Positions 36,129 through 47,500 of a DNA stretch of 64,000 nt are shown piece after piece (positions within the stretch are counted from its first letter, which is position 1; the number at the start of each line of letters is the position of its first letter). The notes beneath the pieces are model-generated. The model worked only from the letters and a program-made list of their open reading frames with translations. It was not told the origin of the DNA and ran no database searches. The DNA lies in NCBI GenBank assembly GCA_946811185.2, contig OX328109.1, positions 29,806,129-29,870,128 of the forward strand, written 5' to 3'. The position numbers and the translations under genes were made by a program. Source of the stretch: Hippopus hippopus (lineage: Eukaryota; Mollusca; Bivalvia; Cardiida; Cardiidae).

Positions 36129-36412
36129 GTTTATAAAAATTGGCCAACAGGTAGCAGGCTACAGTTTCACAATTTCTTTCGCTGAATCCTTACCAACTGA
36201 CAAAATTTCACACTCATTTAACACATTTTAAATTAAAGCAATTGCAGAAGACAAATATAACTTGTCTCAAAAAATAAGATTTGTCAATGAATTAGTAGAA
36301 AACATGGTGTAAAAAGATGAAAATGCTGTTTACAAGCATTTTCTCCTTTTCCCACAGTATTTTCAACAACCTACTCATTCAGCGTCGAAATTCATAGTTC
36401 GAGCATTGTGAG
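34876..36412. repeat. Family A pieces around the eIF4H start
   Basis: 34876-35000 is a left half with an intact hairpin (AATGCTTGTAACCAGCATTT). 35615-35697 is only a right arm. 36185-36412 is a fuller copy beginning about 57 bp upstream of the eIF4H ATG, so it may sit in the promoter or 5' UTR. Confidence 0.6.
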
Positions 36413-36823
36413 CCTGGCACGACTTCGTTTAATAAGCATAGGCCATGATAGCCTATGCCATTTTTTAACAAATGATTCCATGGAAATCGGGCTGGGACAG
36501 ATGGCCATGAAAATACATGACAAGCGTTTATATTTCCCCCTTATTTAAATTCAGAATTGTGAGTGTTGGTTCAAAAATAGGTAGTGTTGCATTGGAAATG
36601 GGATTGGGAGTGGGTGGAGTAATATTTAGGGCATTCGAAGCAACTGCCACGCTAATGCTTGACGATACGTTCATTCTTCTTTGTCATTTGAAAGGGAAAA
36701 AATATAATAGTAAAACAGTGCATGATTTTTTAATGTTGTGTTTGATGCCTATGGTTTTTATTGAAATTATGATTCCGATTTAGCAGTGAGGTTTTGTTTT
36801 GGTAAGTAACTGGAAAGGCCATT
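36413..36823. other. Spacer upstream of eIF4H, no gene supported
   Basis: A palindrome GCATAGGCCATGATAGCCTA lies near 36436-36455. An 88-codon ORF (36517-36783) lacks homology that I recognise. Confidence 0.3.
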
Positions 36824-37085
36824 GTTTATTCAGAGAATATTATCCGCATCCATTCTTATACACTAAGTATGAACTTGTTTTCCTTTGATCAAGAGTTGGT
36901 CATGTTAGAATTGAAATTATCTTCTTTCTATCTTGGTTTATCATTCAATAAGCTACGATTCTGAGTTATGAGGTGCAGCGAATAAATCACTCGGGCTTTG
37001 GCCATCGTGGATTATTTATTGTGCCTCATAACTCACAACCATGGTTTATTGAATGATTAATCATGATAGAAAGAAGGTTATTTTT
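36824..37085. repeat. Family D foldback MITE, copy 1
   Basis: After a unique left part (ATCCGCATCC, GAACTTGTTTTCCTTT, GAGTTGGTCATGTTAGAAT) comes an inverted arm pair, ATCTTCTTTCTATC...GGTTTATCATTCAATAA against TTATTGAATGATTAATCATG...GAAAGAAGG. A reversed copy is at 37256-37500. Confidence 0.65.
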
Positions 37086-37228
37086 TAAATAAACAATGTT
37101 GGCAAGTATTTAAGTATTTGAGGGTTTTTTTTTCCATCCCTGGTTAGAAATTTGATTGGTTGATGAAAATAATGGGTCAACAGGAGGCAAAAAAAAAAAG
37201 AAATCTATTTTAGTCTATGATATACACA

Positions 37229-38925
37229 CGAGGGTTGTTCGATATGTAATGTGTATTTAAGAAATAATCTTCTTTCTATCGTGGTTTATCGTTCAATAAA
37301 CCACAGTTGTGAGTTATGAGGTACAATAAATAATCCATGAGGGCGATAGCCCGAGTGGGTTATTTATTGCGCCTCATAACTCACAACGTGATAGAAAGAA
37401 GATTATTTCGATTCTAACATAACCAACTCTTAACGAAAGGAAAACAAGGTCATACTTAGCGTAAAAACGCGGATGTAGATTATATTCCATTGAATAACTT
37501 ACTTACTTACTTACTTTATACAGAATGACGTCACTCTACATTGAATGACGTAGATTTTACCACGCTTTCGTTGCACTGTGTTTATAGAGCCGAATTCACG
37601 TGTCATGTTAGAATGTTCGATATCTCAAAAGCATTTGACTCAAATAGTGAAATGAACATTACATCCCTTCAAAATATTCTTCGCGGTTTGAAATACATAA
37701 TTTCAATCTCTGAATCCATTTCTGAAATGCGTCACGGTACGCTGATTTAGGTAGACCTCTGAGGCAATGACTGATGGTTGAGCCAAGGGCTTGTCGGGAC
37801 TTGTAACGACGACCAGATAAGAACTTTTTAAGTTTTGGAAAAAGGAAAAAAGTCGCATGGGGTTATATCTGGAGAGTATGGTCGGTGTGGCAAGACAGTA
37901 ACCTTCTCCGACTTCAAAAATTGCTTCACAAGCTCAGATGTATGTGATGGAGCATTATCATGAAGTAGACGAACATGCCTAAATCCTGACACAGGGCGTC
38001 GTTTAAGATAATATTTCTTGAGCTTTTTTAGTATAACATCTCGGTAATACCGACCTCTAACAATTTTGCCCTTTGGCACCGGAATTTGTACGGCTATACC
38101 ATCACATGAGAAGAATATGCAATAAAGAACTTTCTTTGTGCTTATGCTTCTTTTGGCAAATACAGGCCTTCTACCGTGTTTAGTTAGCCATATTTTGTTT
38201 CCAATCTTTCTTACTGGTTCAAAATAGTGAACCCATGTTTCGTGACCAGTAACAATGTTTGCAAATTGTCTTTGGTTGAATTTGGGAAACATTTTGAGCA
38301 ACTGCTTAGCGGTTTGTATTCGTACCCATTTTTGGTCATCTGTCAATATATGCGGTATCCATCTGGCAGAAATCTTTCGTACTTTCAACATACGCTTCAA
38401 AATAAAATGCACCCGCGATAGCGATATGCCAACAGCATTGGCAATATCACGAATCCTGTATCTGCCATCACTTTCAATTATTTCCCTGACTTTTGAGACA
38501 TTTGCCTTGCCTGTTACAGTCACAGGTCGGCCAAATTTTGCTGCATCTTTGACGGACTCTGTGCCAGTCAGAAATTTCTTTCTCCACCTACGAACTGTCT
38601 CATAAGATACCTTATCAGACCCATAAACTTCCCCCAATTCAGTAAAAATCTGCATTACCGAATAACCGAGTTTCGTGCGAACTTTTATATAAGCTCTAAT
38701 TTCTTCAATATTCTTAATCCGTTTCCCAACCATTTTTACAACAGTGGTCAACGACTATCTCTAATGAAATGACTATAAGTTTAAAACTATGTGGAGCTAA
38801 AGGTTCGTGTTTATACCGTTGGAAAGGTATTGAATAGAGCTATTCAAGCGTATCATCATCCACGAAATCATTGAAAGCGTTATCGCGCTGTGGTACAATA
38901 CACATTACATATCGAACAGCCCTCG
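37229..38925 (-). mobile_element. Mariner transposon, 1.7 kb, with nested family D MITE
   Basis: Inverted termini begin CGAGGGYTGTTCGATATGTA. They run about 29 bp at 37229-37257 and at 38897-38925 with one mismatch. The right end is followed by TA as expected for a mariner target site; the left flank reads CA, probably a mutated TA. Between the left terminus and the transposase lies a family D MITE (37256-37500, minus orientation, containing GAGTTGGTTATGTTAGAATC on the minus strand), which inflates the element beyond the usual 1.3 kb. Confidence 0.8.
37659..38751 (-). pseudogene. Mariner transposase, inactive (catalytic substitution and frameshift)
   Basis: The open part (38751-37828, 307 codons) has a paired-type helix-turn-helix N-terminal half (EIRAYIKVRTKLGYSVMQIF, YETVRRWRKKF). 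The catalytic domain follows: VTGHETWVHYF, LLHDNAPSHTS and YSPDITPCDFF. The second and third aspartates are 34 residues apart, as in D,D34D mariners. The first catalytic aspartate is replaced by histidine (codon at 38244-38242). A one-base expansion in the homopolymer run at about 37839-37851 shifts the frame just after the third aspartate. The expected C-terminus (KKFLSGRRYKSRQALGS) continues in the next frame to a TAA at 37661-37659. Both changes should abolish activity. Confidence 0.88.
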
Positions 38926-40587
38926 TACATGCATATCTTCATGATTTGCAGGTAAGATTATGCATTTGAAAAGGTTAGAGTATGTAGATCATATTTGGGG
39001 TTAATGCTTTCTTCTGAAAAGTCAGATGCATCACTCTTTTTTCTGTCCATAGTCAGTGTTCTTTCTAAAAGACCTGTCTTCTTACTGGACTGATTTGCTT
39101 CCGGAATTCTTTGATGGTCATAAGACAGCTGAAATTCTTTTACTTATGCAGCAATTTGTCATAAACAATGGCAAAGTCTAGTGGGCGGGGCAGAAACAGA
39201 GTCTGTCAGTTTAGCTGAATAACAACAGTTTCTTTCTTTAAGCCTAAAGCTCGATAAGGCCTTATATAATAGCGTTAAAACTTGTTTAGTTCATTCATTT
39301 TTTGTGCAATATTGAAATTACCACATGCAAAGGAAAATGAATGGAAGGAAATTGTTGGAGCTTATAATACAATTATTCTCCAACACACAATGCGACGACG
39401 TCCCATTGTCCGTAAATAATGGTTATATATTTACTCTTTGAGTGTTATATAAGCCAGTAAGATATATTCAATTTTTTGAAAAGACTTAATCATTTGAGTA
39501 CATCAGTTTTTTATGGCCAGAAATGTCTCGAAATACATCACTATGCTCATACCAGGTGTCTATTTGTATCAACAGCTTTACTACTAAATGCTGAAATTCT
39601 CAATCATATTCACCTAATTGCATTCATTTTTCATTCGTTTTTTAGAGTTTTTTTGGCCCTTCTATCACCAAACTTGACTTGGTAAGCATTGCTAGAGAGT
39701 ATATTTTACTGTATACATAGCAAGTCACAGAATCACTTTTCATCTTCATATAATGTGCTCAATATGACCTCCGCTGTCAACAGGCTGTAAAAGTCCATTC
39801 ATTCATTTGAAATTTTTAAACGAAATTTTTACCATTGCATAAACTGACTTATGAATGAAATATCAAAACCACCACCATTTGAAGATTGCTCAACGAAGAA
39901 ATTATACATCAATGTAATTGAGCAATGTAAACCTTTTTCTGAATATACATCATTTATACATATAGTGACCAATATACATGTATTGTTATTAAGGGGCATA
40001 GGTTTATATTCAAGCTCCTAAGGCATGTGTGAACAAAAATCAAAATTCCTCCATCTCCTTTACTTATATCATACATAAATAAATTCTCCTTTAAAACAAT
40101 TATTTTTTAAACATTAATGTACCTATGCCGTCTTTTTAAACGTATAACCACAACATGAATTTGAAAATACTGGAAAATTTGTGAATGAGTTATTAGCATT
40201 GTACAGATATGCCCTAAACAAATTGACTAAAACAGTCACGCACTGGACTAGTAGATAAATACAAAGGCTGTGATATATACTAATTTGTTCATAGCCTTTT
40301 CATTATCTCCCGCTAGATGGCATTCTATAAATACACATCTATCTAATATGAGCATTATGGGTACAGAACCGGACTACTTTTCAAAACAACAACCATTACT
40401 TTGAATTTCAAAATGAAATAAATGTTTACTCAGTAAAACGCTACCTGGTGCGATGCATTGTGATCAGCTAGCATGTAACCTATGCATCGGCCATTTATTA
40501 AAACAGCCCCTACATGCTTGGGTAATAGGCTAATAGCTTCGCTGTAAGCCCTACTTTTCCCGAATATTCGGGGGATGGGTGATGCGT
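38926..40587. other. Intergenic stretch, no gene or repeat recognised
   Basis: AT-rich with no family A-C MITE, which is unusual for this window. ORFs are under 70 codons and show no family resemblance. Confidence 0.35.
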
Positions 40588-41278
40588 GGGATAGGGTCAA
40601 AACGGACCACTTCCAAAACGGCCCGGTCCAAACGGCCCACTTTACCGAAACGGCCCAATGTTATGGGTACCAAAACGGCCCACTTTTGAACTACGAATTA
40701 CTGTTTTATGTCCACCAATTTTGACAGAGTGGATTTTATAACTTTCTTTACTCTTATCTATTTTCAAATGATGAATTTTATTTATGGAGCTTGGGTCTCG
40801 ATTCTCCATACTTGTGTGGGCTGTACTCTGAGTTCCTATCCGATGTTATAATGCGAGTTCATTTGTTCCCCCTCCCCCGTTCTTTTCTCATGATCGACTG
40901 GAATTATTCTATAAATGTATACGTTGTGGTTTGCTTTCCTACACTCTTTTTACCTCAGTTATGCACAAATTACTTATGTTGAAAACGACAGCTCCAAACA
41001 TTCTAGAAAGGATACATCTTTGTACATGTTTCAATAAATTCGTAGCAGGAGACCATCTCGCTCGATTCACATGATCAAAATTCATGTTATAAGTAAATTT
41101 TATAAAACTAAAAAAGTGAATTTTATAAAAGTAACTGTGTGATCCAAATGACGGTTCTTCAGTGGATTTTAATAAATGACCAAAAAAAAAAGTGGGCCGT
41201 TTTGGTACCGGGCCGTTTCGTCACTGGGCCGTTTTGGTACCGGGCCGTTTTGGAAGTGGGCCGTTTTGACCCCAATCC
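40588..41278. mobile_element. Mutator-like non-autonomous element with motif-repeat TIRs
   Basis: TIRs of about 95 bp (40588-40690 and 41183-41278) are made of repeated AAAACGGCCCA / GGTACCAAAACGGCCC units, inverted at the two ends. They are flanked by a perfect 9-bp direct repeat, GTGATGCGT (40579-40587 and 41279-41287). A 9-bp duplication with long TIRs is characteristic of the Mutator superfamily. The 490 bp interior encodes nothing recognisable. Confidence 0.75.
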
Positions 41279-41512
41279 GTGATGCGTCATAGCAGACAGG
41301 TCGAATCTTCGAATAATATGACACGCGCAGACAACGATAGCCTTTTCCATTACACTTTCAAAAAAAGTTATTTTTGACATTCGATTTAGATACTCCTCAC
41401 AAATTCTGTGTTCAACTAACTGGATACTGCACCACAGATGAAAATCAAACGCTTGGAAATACTCTATAGCACCGTAGATAATATTTAAAGCAAGCAGCAA
41501 AGTGCCAAGGTT

Positions 41513-41525
41513 GACGCATGCGCGG
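41513..41525. promoter_or_regulatory. NRF-1-like site in the MYBBP1A promoter
   Basis: GACGCATGCGCGG matches the palindromic NRF-1 core (GCATGCGC) and lies 24 bp upstream of the MYBBP1A ATG, in a locally GC-richer patch. NRF-1 sites are common at TATA-less housekeeping promoters. The function here is inferred from the motif only. Confidence 0.45.
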
Positions 41526-41548
41526 TAGATGTAAACAAGAAGTTCCAC

Positions 41549-44500
41549 ATGGTTGTACTGATGGAAGCAAAGAAACCGGACGGACTTAATGAAGTCCAGC
41601 ATCCGAAGCTTAGAAGCAAGGAGCTGTTAAATATTTTTACTCAATTAGCTGATGGACAAGATGATCAAAGAAAATCATGTATAGAACGAATGATAACCAT
41701 GCTCACCGATAAGGAAAAATCATCGAAAGAGGCACGAATTCCGATTATAAATTTTCTCCAGCTGTCATCAATGCACTTAGATTGATTGATTGTATGGTGT
41801 TTAACGCCGTTTTCAACATTATTTCTGTTATATCGCGGCGGCCAGTGCGCCTATCCATGCATTCCTGGAGTCTCTTTTACCAATATTCTGCACAGTTTTA
41901 TTTCCAAGCAACTGGCTGCTTTCCCATATAACCATTGTCGAAACAGTGGTCAGTGGTTGGAGAGGAATGAATCTTGTCACAATGACAATCATTAATCCTC
42001 TGAAAGAAATTTGCCGAGTCAGGGATTGTACCCACTACCCCTTGTTCTCAGGTCTTGCACACTACCGACTGAACTACCGGGACTTGCCCCAATGCAGTTA
42101 GAATTGGGTGGATGTTTGTCACATGGAAGAGATTTCCTAGGACTGCATAAGTTGTTTTCTGATCTGAATCATTTGTTTCAAGATTATGTTCTGTTGTTGA
42201 TAGTACCACAAGGCGAGAAATTTTTTGAAATTTCCTCATTAAGTCCTTGCAGATGACAAGAAATAGCCATTTCAAATGATGGAATTTATCTTTGAAAATA
42301 AAAAACAATGACAGACAAGAAGAAAATTCTTACACTTAAGGTATTTTACTTTACCTTTGCTTTCTTCACAAGGGTGGTAAAAATATCTAAATTGTTTGTT
42401 TTAATCTGCTGATCTTTCCAAGTACAGATAGTCGTTACTGGGAAAATATGAAATATTAAAACAAGCTGATGTGGCCTACACTGATTCTAGTTTTGATATC
42501 TAAAAAAAAGTATTCCTGCTAGTGACTGGGTCCATGATTAACCACACGTTAATAGATTGTCAGACATAGAATAATCAACATACTTTTAAATGGTATGAAT
42601 GAAATTCATCTTTATTTCATACACAGAATGACAGTCATTTCGAGACTTTTTGGTCATTTCGACCCTATTTTGTTATTTCATTATTTCGATGATTTGGTCA
42701 TTTTGACACCCAATTTTTTTCCAAGCACATTTTAAACTTAGTTTTCTAAAATAAAATTGCTGTAAAATGTTTAATTTGTCATATATTGATAATCTTGTTT
42801 TTGTGTGTAATCAAAATATGTTGTTAAATAGCTTTCTTTAGAGGCAGTTACTCCAGGTATGGGTATGTGGGTACAATTTTCCTTATGTATACGTCGCCTT
42901 TTTTAAAAGAGATTATGCAGTATAATGTTTATCATACCTTCACCTGTCTTTAACTGTGTTTGACAGATTTTTTCTCCATCTGAATAAATCATATTCAATG
43001 ATGAGCTTATGAATATCAAAACTACTTAGGGAAAAAAAGTTTTACACATTCAAGAAGGTATCTACATACGTCCATTTTACCCAATCTGTCTTTACCGAAA
43101 CCCTTGTAAATCCGGCACAGCCGAATTTTTCGTCTCACAGCGGGGCATGGCCAGAATGTTTGTCTTGATGATATCTTGGTTGAAATTGGGTCACGTCCGG
43201 TCAAAAAGTGTGCACTCTAGAGACCACATTTTCAGTCTGATAATCATAAAACATGGTCAGAATGTTTGTCTTGCTGTTATCTTAGACAAGTTTAAAAGTG
43301 GTTCACATTAAGTAAAAAGGAAGGTCATCTGGTCAAATCTTAAAAAGACCTTGTGTGTACTCTGGAGACCATACTTTCAGTCTTATAACTGATGAAAACT
43401 TTTTAGAATATTGATGATATCTTTGACAAATTCAAAAATTCTAGAGGCCACATTTTTATTCCAATACTCATGAAACATGGTCCGATTGTTTGTCTTGATG
43501 ATATCTCAGACAAAAAGTATGTCACTAACACTGATGTGCTTTTACATTATCTCAACCATGACCTTTTCAGCTTTATAAATCCCATATGGCTTCACTCAGG
43601 TGAGCGCTTAAGGGCAAATGACCCTTATGTTATCAAATTTATCTATATGATAGGTCCTAAATCCTTTCTTCTGCAGACAAATCAGGCGCATATCATATTC
43701 AATCCACCGGATAATTTACGCTGTGGGTGCTCAATATACTACTTGTGCATCTGTATAATTTCATCTGGGCTATTGCATGCTTTACAAGGGCTCTGTATTT
43801 TCTGTGATATTTATCAAAGCGTCAACTTATGGCAAATACTCATCTTGCATGCCTCGTAACTGTGCATTAGAGTATGTGGATAATATGGGGTAACTATTTG
43901 GATGCAATAATAAAAATCATGCTATCTGCTTTCCCACATAACCATCGTCGAGACAATGGTAAGCGGTGGGAGAGGAATGAATTCTGTCGCAGTGACTATC
44001 ATCAATCCTCGGAAGGATATTGGCCGAACCAGGGATCGAACCCACGACCCCCTGTTCTCAAGTCCTGCACGCTACCGACTGAGCAACCGGGGCAGCAGCC
44101 TCGAACGTACAAGCTCACCTTATGGCCGGACCTGCCATTGTACACAGACGAAAATGACTCTCAAGACAACATTGCTCAAGCTATGTCCACTTCGACTGAC
44201 GCAGAGGAAGCCCAGCCAAGAGTTGACAGGCGAAGAAAGCGCCCAATAGCTGATTTGGTCTGAGAAAACCATCCCCTCTTTAACAGATTTATGAGACAAA
44301 AGCTACATAGAATTTGCCAGGAACTAGGATTAAGTTCACGTGAAGACAGTACAAACTGACTTTTTCTACATGTTCTGTCGTTTAATAACCATAACCATAA
44401 ATATCTCCAATAAAATACCGTAGCCTCATGTATTTAATGTTGTATTGTTTGATGAACCTTTTTTTTTTCTTTTGAGAAAACCTCACCATATTAGCTCATG

Positions 44501-47500
44501 TCTGTTATTCATGTTCACATCGGTCTGTAACCCGCACATAGAATAATGATATTATATGTATGGAGTAATTATCGCAACACAACATTTAATGGACCAATCA
44601 GATATATCATTGTCTGCAAAGAATGAGTGAAAACAAAAAATAAATACCACAGTTTATTAACATAAAAAGTCTGCCTTGGCTGGAGAAGAAAATAGGAATT
44701 AAGCATAGGGACTAATGGTCAAGATTTAAGATTCGTTTTTTTGTATCTATTTAGATTCCTATAAAACATTTTAAAATGAGGAATTTCAACCATTTCTGAG
44801 TTCCAAATGTACCATCATACTGTGTTGGATTTATGAAAGTCTTGATAAATGACAGATTCTGTAAAATGACCTATATAGACACTCTTTATTACCGTAAAAA
44901 TTTCAAAGTTTTAATTTCTTTGACTCTTTCTGCAGGGGGTTAGATATCCATTAGGGTGTCTGTTCATTGTGTGTGTATTCTGAGGGATGAAAACAGCTGT
45001 CGGTCAAGTTAATTAAGAGCCAGGTTAAGGTGTGAAAAACATTACTGAATCTCGTTTAATTACCATTTTATCAGAACCACCGATCAATTTGCTATGTATA
45101 TCCTTTTTGCTGAACTGAGGCACATACATGTACATGCATATAATTTATTTTTTGTACATGGTTATTGAGATAAACAAATTTCCTCAAACAAAATTATTTT
45201 AGCAAAGCCAGTGCATGTAACAAAATTACGATAATACTACAAAGTAAAAATTTGAAGTAATTTAATGTTACATCATTCAAATTAAGGCAGGTGATTTAAA
45301 CAGCCAACAACCAATGATTGGGTAAAAGTTGTGAGAAACAAGCCATATTTTTAGATTAATGAAAACAATTATTACTTAATTATTACCGACAAAAAAAAAA
45401 CATGATCGGTCTCCTGCATTAAGCAACCTCAACATATAAATTAGCAATCAACAGTTGTCCATCTGCAAAAAAAACTAGCTAATGTAATTAACACAAAGAT
45501 CTGCAAAGGCAACTTACATTAACTGCAAAAATACCCCTTTTATAACATACTGCACAACAAATAACCATTTTTTTTTTTTTTGGAGAGTGAAAAATCAGGG
45601 GGTGTCAAACTGACCATTTATTGCAAAAAAATTTTATTGGGTGTCTAAATGACCAAATTAGGGGTAGAAATGACCAAAAAGTGTCAAAATGACTGGTTGT
45701 AGCCATGACCGGGTGTTGAAATGACTGGATACCCATACACAGAATCCTTAATATTTGGCTGCTATTGGGCCTTCAGACCTATTTAATGAACCCCCAACTC
45801 TATCCAAACCTTTCAACTCCTGGTTTGAAAGCACCTGTAAACATGAAGCTACAGAAACAGGGTAATGTCACGCTGCCACTCTAAGTATGTCCATCACTTT
45901 TCCATGGACAACTGAAGAACCTAGTTTGAGCTATTGAGAGAAAACTTAAATAATGCATGTCCAATGGATTTTACTCGTATTTTAGAAAAATTAACTTGTT
46001 CACTATTGTTGCTGTATATTTTCTTTGTTGTAGGGAGTGAGTGATGATATAAAGTACTCTGTAAAGAGACTGGTTCAAGGTTTATCCTCTGGAAGACAGG
46101 TTGCCAGACTGGGTTACAGTGTTGCACTTTGTCAGTTGCTTCGTTCATTGGAAAACATTGATAATGACTTGTTATTTGATTGCATCAAGGAAACTGCTAG
46201 ATCATATGGATCAGAGGGAAACTCTAAAATAGTTAGTATAATCTTTTATTGTTCACCTAAACAATAAAACTCGACTTTGGGTTGTTTGTTTGTCTAGTGT
46301 TTAACCCTTTACCACACAATCCTGACTTTGAACCGCCTTGAAGGAGAAGGCTTTTCCCACAATGTTTTCTACCCTATCAAAGACAGATCTCATCATTTTT
46401 GCATTACTTAATTTGTCGTCTGCAAATGCTTTCAATTTGGTTCAGTCCAAAATTTTACTGTTTGGGAAAGACTTTACACTGTTTTCATATATTACAGAAT
46501 ATGGCTGCAGCCAGTACACCTATCAATGCTGCCTGAAAGACTTTGCACCTATTTTTTCCAAGCCACTGGCTGCTTTCCTACAAGACCATCATTGAAACAG
46601 TGATCAGACCTGAGAAAGGAATGAACTCTTGTCTAAATAGCTCTTATCAATCCTTAGAAAGAATTTCTCGAACTGGACTAAGACTTAAGACTTTGACTAG
46701 ATGAGGTTTAAACTTGAAAAAAGTTCTTGGATAAATTTGACCTTTCATAAAACCATCCTGTGTTTCATCAACCTTAACCCTTTACCAGACGACAAATTTT
46801 AGACCTGTCCGAATTGAAAGCATTTGCAGATGATAGTTTCAATGTGGCTCATATGAAATGATTTTTCTTTGGTAGGGTAGAAAACATTGTGGGAAAAGGA
46901 GAAAATGCTGGTAACCAGCATTTTCTCCTTTTCCCACAATGTTTTCAAAAGCCTTCTCTATCAGGGGTGTTAAAAATCATCATTGTGTGGTAAAGGGTTA
47001 AGGAAAATGAATTCTGAAAACATTGTTGGAAAAACAGAAAGTATCAATGACAAGCATTTTTTACTTTTTCTGCAGTATGTTCTTCCTTTAAAAGACAAAA
47101 CCCGTCATTTGAACCACATTTCTTCTCTGTAAGTGCTTTCTACTTGGAAGAGTGTAAAATTTTTTGATAGATTGTAAAATTTTGTGATCTGAGGTAATGA
47201 TCAAAGAAATAACTCTTTACCACACGACAAAAATGTAGACTTGTCCAAACTTAAAGCATTTGCAGATGATGGTATGTACTTGGCTGATGAAACTGTGAAG
47301 TACATGTAGTGGAACTGTCATTGATAGGGAAGAAAACATTGTGGGAAAAGGGAAAAATGCTGGCTACTAGCAGTTTCTCCTTTTCCCACAATGTTTTTTA
47401 ATAGGCTTCGCCCTCAGGGTCATTACAACTCTGGATTGCATGGTGAAGGGTTTTATTAATTATTTTTATTATTTTTATTGTTGCAGATGATCAGAAATGC

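Larger units (their letters stand above)
42630..45736. mobile_element. Possible second Mutator-like element, 3.1 kb, motif-repeat ends
   Basis: Both ends carry repeated GGTCATTTYGACACCC-type motifs in inverted orientation (42631-42717 and about 45598-45728). The sequence CATACACAGAAT occurs directly outside each end (42618-42629 and 45734-45745). The interior holds a tandem array, a SINE and a short coding-like patch. Boundaries are less certain than for the 691 bp element, because the first few terminal bases do not match. Confidence 0.5.

Noticed and set aside
38227..38605. Plus-strand ORFs of 64 and 116 codons
   Set aside because: Antisense of the mariner transposase.
41159..41602. 147-codon ORF on the minus strand
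   Set aside because: It runs through a transposon TIR and across the MYBBP1A start on the opposite strand; part of it is only translated repeat motif (repeated KR/GP text).
43470..43859. 129-codon plus-strand ORF
   Set aside because: It begins within the tandem array at 43140-43520 and has no domain, repeated structure or splice support.
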